Of a DNA stretch of 33,292 bases, positions 20,276 to 27,592 are shown in pieces. Location of the stretch: assembly GCF_002902685.1 (NCBI RefSeq), contig NZ_PPRN01000052.1, forward strand, positions 1 to 33,292, in the 5' to 3' direction. Source of the stretch: Staphylococcus pettenkoferi (GTDB lineage: Bacteria > Bacillota > Bacilli > Staphylococcales > Staphylococcaceae). Positions within the stretch are counted from its first letter, which is position 1. Every line of letters begins with the position of its first letter. Under the pieces are notes generated by a model that did not search any database, was not told the DNA's origin, and saw only the letters and a list, made by a program, of their open reading frames with translations. Position numbers and translations under genes: made by a program.

Positions 20276-21382
20276 TTACATTATAGATTTACGTAATACA
20301 ACATCAACGTCTTTAGGAACGTGAACCACGACTTTAGCGCCTGCTTCAATAGTGATAAATCCTAATCCTGAAATCATCACATCACGCTTCTCTTTACCTG
20401 TTTCTAAACGTACACGCTTCACTTGTGATAAATCGAAATGAGACGCAGAAGTCGGTGGTGTAAGCATTTCGCCTAAGTGGTTGTGCCACAAGTCATCTGC
20501 TTTCTCTGTCTTCGTACGATGAATGTTGAGTTCGTTTGAGAAGTAGCAGACGAGTGAACGGCGGCCGCCGCTAACATAATCGATCCGAGCGAGCCCTCCG
20601 AAGAATAACGTTTGTCCTTCGTTTAACTGATAAACACGTTGTTTGATTTCATTCTTAGGAATAATCGTCTTCAACTCTTCAGGTGTCACATAGTGTGTCA
20701 TTTGATGGTCTTGGATAATACCTGGTGTATCGTACATACATGATGTTTCATCTAAAGGAATATCAATCATATCCAAAGTCGTACCTGGGAAGCGGGAAGT
20801 TGTGACGACGTCTTTCTCTCCCACACTTTGTTCAATTAAGCGATTAATTAATGTAGACTTACCTACATTCGTCGTACCTACAATATAGACATCTTCATTG
20901 CGTCGAACTTTATTGATAGCGTCAATTAAATCTTGAATACCTTTATTGTGCTGGGCAGAGAGTAGTACGACTGCCTCTGCGTCTAAGCCATACTTACGCG
21001 CTGTACGACGTAACCAGTCTTTTACTCTGTTTTTATTAATTTGTTTAGGTAAAAGGTCAACTTTATTCGCTGCAAGAATAATCTTCTTATTACCGACGAT
21101 ACGTTTCACTGCGTTAATAAACGAACCTTCAAAGTCAAAGACATCTACTACATTAACGACGATACCTTTTTTATCAGCAAGCGTATTTAGCAAGTTAAGG
21201 AAGTCTTCGCTGTCCATACCGACATCTTGCACTTCGTTGTAATGTTTGAGACGGAAACATCTCTTACATACGACATCATCTCGGAATAAATTATGTTCAG
21301 GTACATAGCCTGGTGCCTTAGGATCTTCAGATTGGAGCGGCGCACCACAACCTATACATCTTAGTACTTCTGTTTCACTCAA
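20276..21382 (-). CDS. yqeH: Ribosome biogenesis GTPase YqeH
   Basis: 368-residue circularly permuted GTPase needed for 30S assembly. An N-terminal zinc finger (CIGCGAP, CKRCF) is followed by G motifs in permuted order: NKVDLLPK (G4), SAQHNKG (G5), GTTNVGKST (G1), then DTPGI (G3). The start is a TTG at 21382 directly after the yqeG stop, with GGGAGGA at seven bases. Confidence 0.95.
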   Translation of the reverse strand: MSETEVLRCIGCGAPLQSEDPKAPGYVPEHNLFRDDVVCKRCFRLKHYNEVQDVGMDSEDFLNLLNTLADKKGIVVNVVDVFDFEGSFINAVKRIVGNKKIILAANKVDLLPKQINKNRVKDWLRRTARKYGLDAEAVVLLSAQHNKGIQDLIDAINKVRRNEDVYIVGTTNVGKSTLINRLIEQSVGEKDVVTTSRFPGTTLDMIDIPLDETSCMYDTPGIIQDHQMTHYVTPEELKTIIPKNEIKQRVYQLNEGQTLFFGGLARIDYVSGGRRSLVCYFSNELNIHRTKTEKADDLWHNHLGEMLTPPTSASHFDLSQVKRVRLETGKEKRDVMISGLGFITIEAGAKVVVHVPKDVDVVLRKSIM

Positions 21383-21910
21383 TCACGATTCCTCCCATTT
21401 GATATAACCTTTACGTCTAAAGTGATTTAATAAACGACGTTCAATCATACGATTTAATTTCGTTATCCAGCCATCTGTTTGTTTAACGGGCACAACCATA
21501 ATCGTATAAAGACCTCGATTATTTCCACCGAAGACATCTGTCATCATTTGGTCTCCAATAACGACAGTCTCACTTGGCTGAAGCTCCATGCGTTGAATTG
21601 CTTTCTTAAATGCTTTACCCATTGGTTTCTTGGCTTTGAAAATATAATCGACATCTAGCGATTCAGAAAAGCTTCCTACTCTTTGTTCATTGTTATTTGA
21701 GACAATCGTTACAGTAATACCTAAGGATTGTAATTGTTGGAACCATTGTCTAACTTCTGGTGTAGGCTCTGCTTCATCCCAGCCTACTAATGTATTATCT
21801 AAATCTGTAATAATTCCTTTAACGCCACTTTGGGATAACTGTGCTAAATCAATTTGATGGATAGATTGCACATATGCATTTGGCATAAAGTATTTTTTAA
21901 TCAAACCCAT
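21383..21910 (-). CDS. yqeG: HAD-family phosphatase YqeG
   Basis: 175-residue HAD superfamily IIIA protein. The nucleophile loop is DLDNTLVGWDE (DxDxT) near residue 37, then VSNNNE (motif II) and KPMGKAF with VIGDQMMTDVFG (motifs III and IV), so it should be catalytically active. The bacterial substrate is unknown. Starts two bases after mtnN. Confidence 0.9.
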   Translation of the reverse strand: MGLIKKYFMPNAYVQSIHQIDLAQLSQSGVKGIITDLDNTLVGWDEAEPTPEVRQWFQQLQSLGITVTIVSNNNEQRVGSFSESLDVDYIFKAKKPMGKAFKKAIQRMELQPSETVVIGDQMMTDVFGGNNRGLYTIMVVPVKQTDGWITKLNRMIERRLLNHFRRKGYIKWEES

Positions 21911-21912
21911 AG

Positions 21913-22614
21913 TTAGTCACCTTTTTGCCCTATTTTATTAACTAAATTCTCTACAACTTGACTTGATGATTGTGCAGCTTTTTTCAGAAATGCTTCAAAG
22001 GATAATTCAGCTTCTCCATTGGCTAAATCTGAAATGGCACGCGTAATAATAAACGGTACGTTAAATTGGTAACAAGTTTGTGCAATCGCTGTCGCTTCCA
22101 TCTCAACTGCGAGAGCATCTGGGAATGCAACACGTATCGTTTCTCTCTGTGTATTCGTACCTATAAAGCTATCTCCACTTACGATAAGCCCTTTTTGAGC
22201 AGTTAATGATTGCGCTTCAATCGCATCAGTCGTAAGCTCTAACAGTTCTGCATCAGCTGCGTATTGTGCTGGCATTTGAGGAATTTGCCCGAGCTCATAT
22301 CCAAAAGCTTGTGCATCTGCATCATGATAAGCCACGCTTTCGCTTACGACCACGTCTCCTACATTTAATTCACCGTCAAGTGCACCCGCTGATCCCGTAT
22401 TAACGATGACATCGGGCTTAAATTCGTGGATTAATAGTGTGGTAGAAATGGCTACGTTAACTTTACCAATGCCACTTTGCGTTAACACTACTTCATGATC
22501 ATTGAGTTGCCCACGATAGAACTTGACATGAGCAATATGTATTTCATCCAATTGAGTTAATTGATCTTTAAGTATCGCTACTTCTTCTTCCATAGCGCCA
22601 ATAATACCTATCAT
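21913..22614 (-). CDS. mtnN: MTA/SAH nucleosidase
   Basis: 233 residues. It cleaves adenine from 5'-methylthioadenosine and S-adenosylhomocysteine, feeding methyl-cycle recycling and AI-2 precursor formation. GAMEEEV at the N-terminus, [21 protein letters not shown] and [10 protein letters not shown] with the catalytic AISD Asp are all present. The start follows GAGGTGACAAATC. First gene of the nine-gene operon. Confidence 0.96.
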   Translation of the reverse strand: MIGIIGAMEEEVAILKDQLTQLDEIHIAHVKFYRGQLNDHEVVLTQSGIGKVNVAISTTLLIHEFKPDVIVNTGSAGALDGELNVGDVVVSESVAYHDADAQAFGYELGQIPQMPAQYAADAELLELTTDAIEAQSLTAQKGLIVSGDSFIGTNTQRETIRVAFPDALAVEMEATAIAQTCYQFNVPFIITRAISDLANGEAELSFEAFLKKAAQSSSQVVENLVNKIGQKGD

Positions 22615-22651
22615 GATTTGTCACCTCGTTGATATATTTAATGCTTTAGTT

Positions 22652-22660
22652 ATTTTACCA
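22652..22660 (-). promoter_or_regulatory. mtnN operon extended -10 promoter
   Basis: Minus strand TG-G-TAAAAT about 38 bases before the mtnN start, with no strong -35. Confidence 0.45.
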
Positions 22661-22703
22661 TAACTTCGAACTTTCCTCGATCATGCGAGGTCATTTCTTC
22701 AAC

Positions 22704-22756
22704 GTAAAAACACCTGCACAGATGAATATAATTATTCTAAGTCCGCGCAGGTGTTT
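22704..22756 (-). terminator. Terminator of the flavin reductase gene
   Basis: Minus strand: AAACACCTGC (22747-22756) pairs with GCAGGTGTTT (22708-22717) around a long loop and continues into TT. It separates the flavin reductase gene from mtnN. Confidence 0.75.
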
Positions 22757-22806
22757 AAAACAATTTCTCTATTTATCTCACCGACTTTATATTGTTTAAA
22801 GTCGTA

Positions 22807-23499
22807 TTATTCATCCTCATCGGATTTATTATCGAAGTTACGTCCTTCTAAGCCGGCTAACTCTTCTTTAGAAGCAGCAGGTGCTTTCATTTCGAATATT
22901 TGATCTACTACTGTGTAGTCATAATAACCTAAACGTGCAATCGGACGAATAGATGGGATATCGATCTTACCTTCATCAGTGATAAATCGGTCATCAATAT
23001 GCACGTGCGCGACGCGGCCAATGACGATATCGACGGTTGAAACTGGATCGCCTGTTGGAATACGTATTGTTTGTACATATTCACACTCGAAATGAATAGG
23101 ACTTTCTTTAACACGATAACCTGGTGCTTCAATACATTCTTCTTTCGTCACACCAGCGTAATCGAATTCGTCTACGTCATAATCGAGTGCTTTCGCTGAA
23201 AGATTGACTGCTTCTCTTAAATCATATGTTGCCATGTTCCAAACGAACCAACCTGTTTCTTCGATGTTCTTCACAGTATCTTTACGTTCATGGTCACCCA
23301 AGACAGATTGGTTAGCTGCGAACATAACCATAGGAGGATCCCATGTTAAATTCTGGTATTGACTGTAAGGAGCTAAATTATCTTTGCCATCTTTAGATGT
23401 CGTAGATAACCAGCCTATAGGTCTCGGTACCGTGCTACTTTTAAATGGATCATGTGGAAGTCCATGACTTCTTGTTCCTTGTTTTGGTGAATATTGCAT
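22807..23499 (-). CDS. Flavin reductase-like FMN-binding protein
   Basis: 230-residue protein of the flavin reductase-like (split-barrel FMN-binding) family. The FMN-site region RPIGWLSTTSKDGKDNLAPYS near residue 27 and DPPMVMFAANQ are typical of the group that includes NADH:FMN oxidoreductases. A charged tail (GRNFDNKSDEDE) ends the protein. The partner or substrate cannot be told from sequence. It is divergent from an MFS transporter and separated from mtnN by a terminator, so it is its own unit. The start follows GAGGTATGAAAA. Confidence 0.8.
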   Translation of the reverse strand: MQYSPKQGTRSHGLPHDPFKSSTVPRPIGWLSTTSKDGKDNLAPYSQYQNLTWDPPMVMFAANQSVLGDHERKDTVKNIEETGWFVWNMATYDLREAVNLSAKALDYDVDEFDYAGVTKEECIEAPGYRVKESPIHFECEYVQTIRIPTGDPVSTVDIVIGRVAHVHIDDRFITDEGKIDIPSIRPIARLGYYDYTVVDQIFEMKAPAASKEELAGLEGRNFDNKSDEDE

Positions 23500-23552
23500 T
23501 TTTCATACCTCTTTGTTGTTGTTCTATACCCTTGTTAACTAACTTCGATTCA

Positions 23553-23576
23553 TAATAAATACTTATACATTTATTA
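23553..23576 (-). repeat. Inverted repeat over the flavin reductase -10
   Basis: Arms TAATAAAT and ATTTATTA, 8 bp and perfect, spaced by 8 bases and enclosing the predicted -10. A candidate operator, though AT-only arms may arise by chance. Confidence 0.4.
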
Positions 23577-23590
23577 TTGCACGTAATCAA
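23562..23590 (-). promoter_or_regulatory. Promoter of the flavin reductase gene
   Basis: Minus strand: -35 TTGATT (23585-23590), 17-base spacer, -10 TATAAG (23562-23567), about 60 bases before the start codon. Confidence 0.6.
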
Positions 23591-23701
23591 TTTAATCTTT
23601 TTAAAAGAATAAAACGTGCAAACTTTAAGAAAATTTGTATTCGTATTAATGTTAAGAATAAATAGTTTGTTATCAATTTGTGAAAAATTAAATTTTACAC
23701 T

Positions 23702-23730
23702 TTGAATACGTTTATCTTCGTGTGATAATA
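23702..23730 (+). promoter_or_regulatory. MFS gene promoter
   Basis: Plus strand: -35 TTGAAT at about 23702 with -10 GATAAT (spacer 16) or TAATAT (spacer 18) at 23724-23731. The -10 lies in a palindrome. Confidence 0.5.
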
Positions 23731-23735
23731 TCACA
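23721..23735 (+). promoter_or_regulatory. Palindromic operator TGTGATA-A-TATCACA
   Basis: Perfect 15-base inverted repeat overlapping the predicted -10 of the MFS gene and ending 28 bases before its start codon. It resembles CRP/FNR or Rex sites (TGTGA...TCACA) but with a five-base rather than six-base spacer. The regulator is unknown. Confidence 0.6.
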
Positions 23736-23762
23736 GGCAAATAAAATAGAAAGGTGAATGTT

Positions 23763-24947
23763 ATGGAACAAGAGCTTAAATATAATCGAATTACTACAGT
23801 GTTTTTTATTACTGGTATTATTGTGATGTGTAGCTTATATGCAGCTATTCCCATGCTACCCCATATTGCGAAAGATTTCGGCATTTCAAAAGCTACAGCA
23901 ACTTTAAATGGCGTGGTCTTCTCACTGGCCTATTCAATTAGTTGTTTACTTTATGGTGTCATTTCAGATAAATTTGGTCGTATTAAAATTATCCTTATTG
24001 GACTAGTAGGACTCGTTGTAGTTTCACTCGGTATTGGGTTTGTAAATTCCTTTAGCCTATTACTCGTACTTAGAGTATTCCAAGGTATATTCGCAGCAAC
24101 GTTCTCACCTGTTTCCTTAGCGTATACGACTGAGATGTATCCCCCTGTTAAACGTGTGACGGCGATTAGTTTCATTAGTACCAGCTTTATGCTATCTGGT
24201 ATTATCGGTCAGAACTTAAGTGAAATCCTATCCAATGCTTACGGATGGCGTGTCACTTATATAGTACTCAGTGTACTTTATATCATCTTAACTTTCGTCG
24301 TTTCGAAACTTGTTCCGGAAAGTCCATATCGTAATCCAGATATTAAACTTTCACGTTTCATGAGTCACTTTAAAGATATATTCTTATATAAATCAGTCAT
24401 TGGATGTTTCTTTATTTCATTAACTTTACTCACTAATTTTATTAGTATGTATACCATTCTTAATGACTATATTAAATCTCACTTTGTACATGGCGATTTA
24501 ACGACGACTTTTGTTGTTAAGTTGTTAGGTATTATCGGCATGATCTTATCGTTATTTGCGGGACGTATTAGTGACAAGTTGAGTGTCATTTGGGTGATTA
24601 AAATTGCGCTTATAGCCCAAATTATTTCACTCATCGGTTTAGGTATTACTTCCAATATTGTTATCATTACTTTCTTTAGTATCGTATTTGTCGCAGGTGT
24701 TGCATTCTGTATTCCATCTGTCATCTCTAAAGTGGGTATGCTTGCTGCGACGAACCGCGGTTTCTTCCTATCAGTAAATACCTTTATCTTGTTCCTTGGT
24801 ACCGCAATCGCACCAGTACTTTCAATCTATTTGGAAAAGCTCACACATTATTTCGTAGCCTTTAGCATTCTCAGTTTAATCGCTTTAGCTGCGTTAATCG
24901 TTAGCTTCTTTATTCCGAAAGGTATTAACCCTGATACAGCAAAATAA
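23763..24947 (+). CDS. MFS transporter
   Basis: 394-residue major facilitator superfamily exporter or importer with about 12 predicted transmembrane helices. The loop after helix 2 has GVISDKFGRIK, motif A of the superfamily. Helix 4 contains RVFQGIFAATFSPVSLAY; a long cytoplasmic loop splits the halves near residue 200. Closest in character to the YnfM/Bcr group; substrate unknown. The ATG at 23763 follows AAAGGTGAATGTT; an in-frame GTG inside that site is rejected. Preceded by a palindromic operator. Confidence 0.85.
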   Translation: MEQELKYNRITTVFFITGIIVMCSLYAAIPMLPHIAKDFGISKATATLNGVVFSLAYSISCLLYGVISDKFGRIKIILIGLVGLVVVSLGIGFVNSFSLLLVLRVFQGIFAATFSPVSLAYTTEMYPPVKRVTAISFISTSFMLSGIIGQNLSEILSNAYGWRVTYIVLSVLYIILTFVVSKLVPESPYRNPDIKLSRFMSHFKDIFLYKSVIGCFFISLTLLTNFISMYTILNDYIKSHFVHGDLTTTFVVKLLGIIGMILSLFAGRISDKLSVIWVIKIALIAQIISLIGLGITSNIVIITFFSIVFVAGVAFCIPSVISKVGMLAATNRGFFLSVNTFILFLGTAIAPVLSIYLEKLTHYFVAFSILSLIALAALIVSFFIPKGINPDTAK

Positions 24948-24961
24948 TAGAACTTAAAAAT

Positions 24962-25008
24962 AGCCTCAATCGTTCGGGTATAACACCGCTACGATTGAGG
25001 CTTTCTCT
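24962..25008 (+). terminator. Bidirectional terminator MFS / dehydrogenase
   Basis: Perfect 12-bp arms AGCCTCAATCGT (24962-24973) and ACGATTGAGGCT (24991-25002). T-rich tail on the plus side (TTTCTCT) and ATTTTTAAG on the minus side, between two convergent genes, so it can serve both. Confidence 0.85.
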
Positions 25009-25017
25009 ATAGAATAG

Positions 25018-25848
25018 TTATTTATTTTGATTATCTTCACTATCCATTGAATTGTGAAGGACGTTGAGGACGAGACCACTAACTGGCACAAATGTTTTAT
25101 TTTTAGTAGATTCTGCGATCACAGAAGTTAAATCTTTATAAATCGCGTCTAATGTACCATTATTTTTATACTCTTTAATTTCACCCCAGTTATTCGCTGC
25201 CCAACTGTTACCTGTACTTACTTCCACTATATCGAGCACATCTTCTTCGTTAAGGCCATAGCTATTACCGAATTTCACAGCTTCAGAAATACCTACCATA
25301 TTGATACCTAGCAATAGGTTGTTCGCTAACTTCGCTGCTTGTCCTGCGCCTATTTTATCTCCTAAATCAAAGATATGGGAACCCATCGCTTCAAAGTAAG
25401 GTTTAAGTTGTTGTTTAGTCTCTTGAGCGCCAGATGAGAAAATAGCTAAACTACCTTTCTCAGCACCAGATAAACTACCACTTACAGGCGCATCAAGTAG
25501 ATTTAACTCATATTCTGAAACTTTCTTTTCAAGATCTTCCATAATCGTTGGATTGAGTGTACTCATAACCACTACAGTTACTTCGTGATTGTCAGAAGAA
25601 GTGATACCCTTGTCCCCGAAGATGACATCTTCTGTTTGTGCTTGATTACGTACCATTGTGATGACTGCATCATTTACTTGATCTGTGACTTCTTGAATAG
25701 AGTCGCAACCTTGAATACCTTCTTTTTCTAATTCCTTAATCTTATCTTTATCAAGGTCATATGCAAGGACTTGGAAGCCAGATTTTTGTAAATTCATCGC
25801 CATGCCAGCTCCCATATTTCCTAGACCTACAAAACCTATTTTTTTCAT
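25018..25848 (-). CDS. Beta-hydroxyacid dehydrogenase (GarR/HIBADH-like)
   Basis: 276-residue NAD(P)-dependent dehydrogenase of the 3-hydroxyisobutyrate / tartronate-semialdehyde reductase family. Rossmann motif GFVGLGNMGAGMAMNL at the N-terminus, DAPVSGSLSGAEKGSL (substrate-binding) near residue 120, and catalytic Lys173 in GQAAKLANN. Slightly shorter than the usual 285-300 residues but with all motifs. The acid oxidised cannot be named. Divergently transcribed from a LysR-type regulator that probably controls it. Start follows TAGGAGGCGTTTACA. Confidence 0.85.
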   Translation of the reverse strand: MKKIGFVGLGNMGAGMAMNLQKSGFQVLAYDLDKDKIKELEKEGIQGCDSIQEVTDQVNDAVITMVRNQAQTEDVIFGDKGITSSDNHEVTVVVMSTLNPTIMEDLEKKVSEYELNLLDAPVSGSLSGAEKGSLAIFSSGAQETKQQLKPYFEAMGSHIFDLGDKIGAGQAAKLANNLLLGINMVGISEAVKFGNSYGLNEEDVLDIVEVSTGNSWAANNWGEIKEYKNNGTLDAIYKDLTSVIAESTKNKTFVPVSGLVLNVLHNSMDSEDNQNK

Positions 25849-25881
25849 TGTAAACGCCTCCTAATAGTTACTATTTTAACT

Positions 25882-25911
25882 TTGCATTCTCTTATGCGTA
25901 AAATATATAAT
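25882..25911 (+). promoter_or_regulatory. LysR gene promoter
   Basis: Plus strand: -35 TTGCAT (25882-25887), 18-base spacer, -10 TATAAT (25906-25911). Confidence 0.5.
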
Positions 25912-25923
25912 TAGAATTATACT

Positions 25924-25940
25924 TATGACAAAAAATCATA
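25924..25940. promoter_or_regulatory. LysR-type box in the divergent intergenic region
   Basis: Dyad TATGA-CAAAAAA-TCATA containing the T-N11-A core of LysR-family sites. It lies near the -35 position for the dehydrogenase gene and just after the LysR start site, the usual place for activation of one gene and autorepression of the other. Confidence 0.5.
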
Positions 25941-25961
25941 GTTCTATTGAGGAGGTAGCGT

Positions 25962-26864
25962 ATGGATATTCGACAGCTTAAATATTTTATTGCCGTAGTA
26001 GAGAATAAAGGATTTTCAAGAGCAGCAGAGACGCTTTACTTATCTCAGTCAACACTGAGTAAAGTGGTCAAAAGCTTAGAAGATGAATTAGATACGGTAT
26101 TATTAGATCGTTCGAGTAAGCAAATTGACTTAACCGAGTCTGGCAAGATCGTCTATCAACAAGGAATTCAAGTGTTACACTCTTTAGATAACATTACAAA
26201 TCAACTCTTTGATATTGAGAATCTGAAACAAGGTCATATCAATATCGGCCTTCCACCTATTTCAGGTACGTTGTATTTTCCTGAAATTATTAAAACTTTT
26301 ACCGACTTGTATCCAAAAATTGAACTTCAAATTTATGAGGCTGGCGCTTATAAAGTTAAAAACGCACTGCTCGATGGGACAGTGGATATCGTCGTTTCCA
26401 TGGAGCTTGAAAGTGAAGCGAACCTTGATGTTATTCCACTCATCAATGATCCGCTCGTCGTGTATGTGAATCAAGATCACCCTTTAACTCGAGAATCTTC
26501 TGTTACATTGAATGATCTTAAAAATGAATCATTTATCGCTCTAACATCCGATTACGAATTACGTAAAAAATTGGTTTACGAATGCTACAAGTACCATTTC
26601 AAACCTTCAATACAACTAGAAAGTGCACAATGGGACTTTATACTATCAATGGTCAATGAAGGGTTCGGAATCGCCGTTATGCCTTATTCACTTAGTTCGT
26701 TACTGAACTTTCAAAAGTTAACTACTATACCTATTGAAGATACTGGAATGACGATGGATATTAACTTTGTTGTTAAAAGTCACAAACCATTGTCTACACC
26801 TTTAAAAACTTTCATCGAGTATACGAAAGAATATATTCAATCTATGAAATTTAGCAATACTTAG
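25962..26864 (+). CDS. LysR family transcriptional regulator
   Basis: 300 residues. N-terminal winged helix-turn-helix (LKYFIAVVENKGFSRAAETLYLSQSTLSKVVKSLE follows this family pattern), linker helix, then a periplasmic-binding-like effector domain with INIGLPPISG and GFGIAVMPYS. Effector unknown. The start follows GAGGAGGTAGCGT. Divergent from the dehydrogenase at 25018-25848 and followed 78 bases later by the carboxymuconolactone decarboxylase-family gene. Confidence 0.92.
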   Translation: MDIRQLKYFIAVVENKGFSRAAETLYLSQSTLSKVVKSLEDELDTVLLDRSSKQIDLTESGKIVYQQGIQVLHSLDNITNQLFDIENLKQGHINIGLPPISGTLYFPEIIKTFTDLYPKIELQIYEAGAYKVKNALLDGTVDIVVSMELESEANLDVIPLINDPLVVYVNQDHPLTRESSVTLNDLKNESFIALTSDYELRKKLVYECYKYHFKPSIQLESAQWDFILSMVNEGFGIAVMPYSLSSLLNFQKLTTIPIEDTGMTMDINFVVKSHKPLSTPLKTFIEYTKEYIQSMKFSNT

Positions 26865-26942
26865 TATTATAATTATGAATTTTTAGAATATAAGACCTTG
26901 TATTACAATAGAGTTAGAGTTTCAATATAGGAGGTCTAAACG

Positions 26943-27356
26943 ATGGAACAAAGTCGTAGCGAAATCGGTCAACAAATTATGGATGATTTAACTGCTAGCG
27001 ATAACGAGAACATTCCAACTCACGCTAACATTGAAGAAGAGTTAGGAGATATTGCACCTGGTTTAGGAGATTTAGTCAAAGAATTCGCGTTTGGAGATAT
27101 TTATTCACGTGAAGGGCTTGATTACAAACAACGCGCAATCAGTACCATTTCAGCACTTGTCACATTAGGAACTGAGCCTCAATTAGAGTTACACATCAAC
27201 GTTGCTTTAACGGTAGGCTTAACACCACAAGAAATTTCAGAAACAATTATGCATTTACTTCCATACGTTGGTTTCCCACGTGTTCTAAATGCACTTCAAT
27301 TAGTGAAAAAAGTTTACAAAGAACGTAATGTTGATTATTACACTCAACCTGAATAA
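26943..27356 (+). CDS. Carboxymuconolactone decarboxylase-family protein
   Basis: 137-residue all-helical protein of the CMD family (REGLDYKQRAISTISALVTLGTEPQLELHINVAL is the core pattern; HLLPYVGFPRVLNAL ends it). It contains no cysteine at all, so it cannot act as an AhpD-like CxxC peroxidase; it resembles the gamma-carboxymuconolactone decarboxylase branch, in which a histidine region is used. The actual substrate is unknown. Strong AGGAGG site. May share a transcript with the LysR gene. Confidence 0.85.
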   Translation: MEQSRSEIGQQIMDDLTASDNENIPTHANIEEELGDIAPGLGDLVKEFAFGDIYSREGLDYKQRAISTISALVTLGTEPQLELHINVALTVGLTPQEISETIMHLLPYVGFPRVLNALQLVKKVYKERNVDYYTQPE

Positions 27357-27404
27357 CGCAATTTGAATTTGTCACTCAGCACCTGAAAGCAAACTTTATC
27401 CCTT

Positions 27405-27434
27405 TTGTACAAACTATTCTTACCACTTTATAAA
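27405..27434 (+). promoter_or_regulatory. Possible promoter before the 27453-27489 hairpin
   Basis: Plus strand: -35 TTGTAC, 18-base spacer, -10 TATAAA, ending just before a terminator with no gene between. The -35 is part of palindrome TTTGTACAAA (27404-27413). Confidence 0.3.
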
Positions 27435-27452
27435 ATGAAGATATGTATTATG

Positions 27453-27490
27453 CGGTTCCGTATCTAATACAGGTGCGGGACCGTTTTTAT
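27453..27490 (+). terminator. Terminator after the CMD-family gene
   Basis: CGGTTCCG (27453-27460) pairs with CGGGACCG (27476-27483, one G-U) followed by TTTTTAT. Flanking GTATTA (27445-27450) and TAATAC (27465-27470) can form a competing hairpin. Confidence 0.7.
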
Positions 27491-27517
27491 AAGTCACCAA
27501 GAAAGTTAAGTTAAAAT

Positions 27518-27553
27518 TAAAAAAATCTTGAGCCCAAAAGTGAGCTCAAGATT
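27518..27553 (-). terminator. Terminator of the pxp/biotin carboxylase operon
   Basis: Minus strand: AATCTTGAGC (27544-27553) pairs perfectly with GCTCAAGATT (27524-27533) around a 10-base loop, followed by TTTTT. It lies 40 bases after the NRAMP-type gene. Confidence 0.85.
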
Positions 27554-27592
27554 CTTAGTGTTTAGCAATATCAAGATCTATTGTATATCACG

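Noticed and set aside
23450-23884. Minus-strand open frame of about 144 codons across the flavin reductase/MFS gap
   Set aside because: It overlaps the start of two well-supported divergent genes, has a low-complexity hydrophobic translation, no recognisable family and no proper ribosome binding site.
27434-27467. Ten-codon frame within the hairpin region after the CMD gene
   Set aside because: It starts within the -10-like box, has no ribosome binding site and ends inside the terminator loop.
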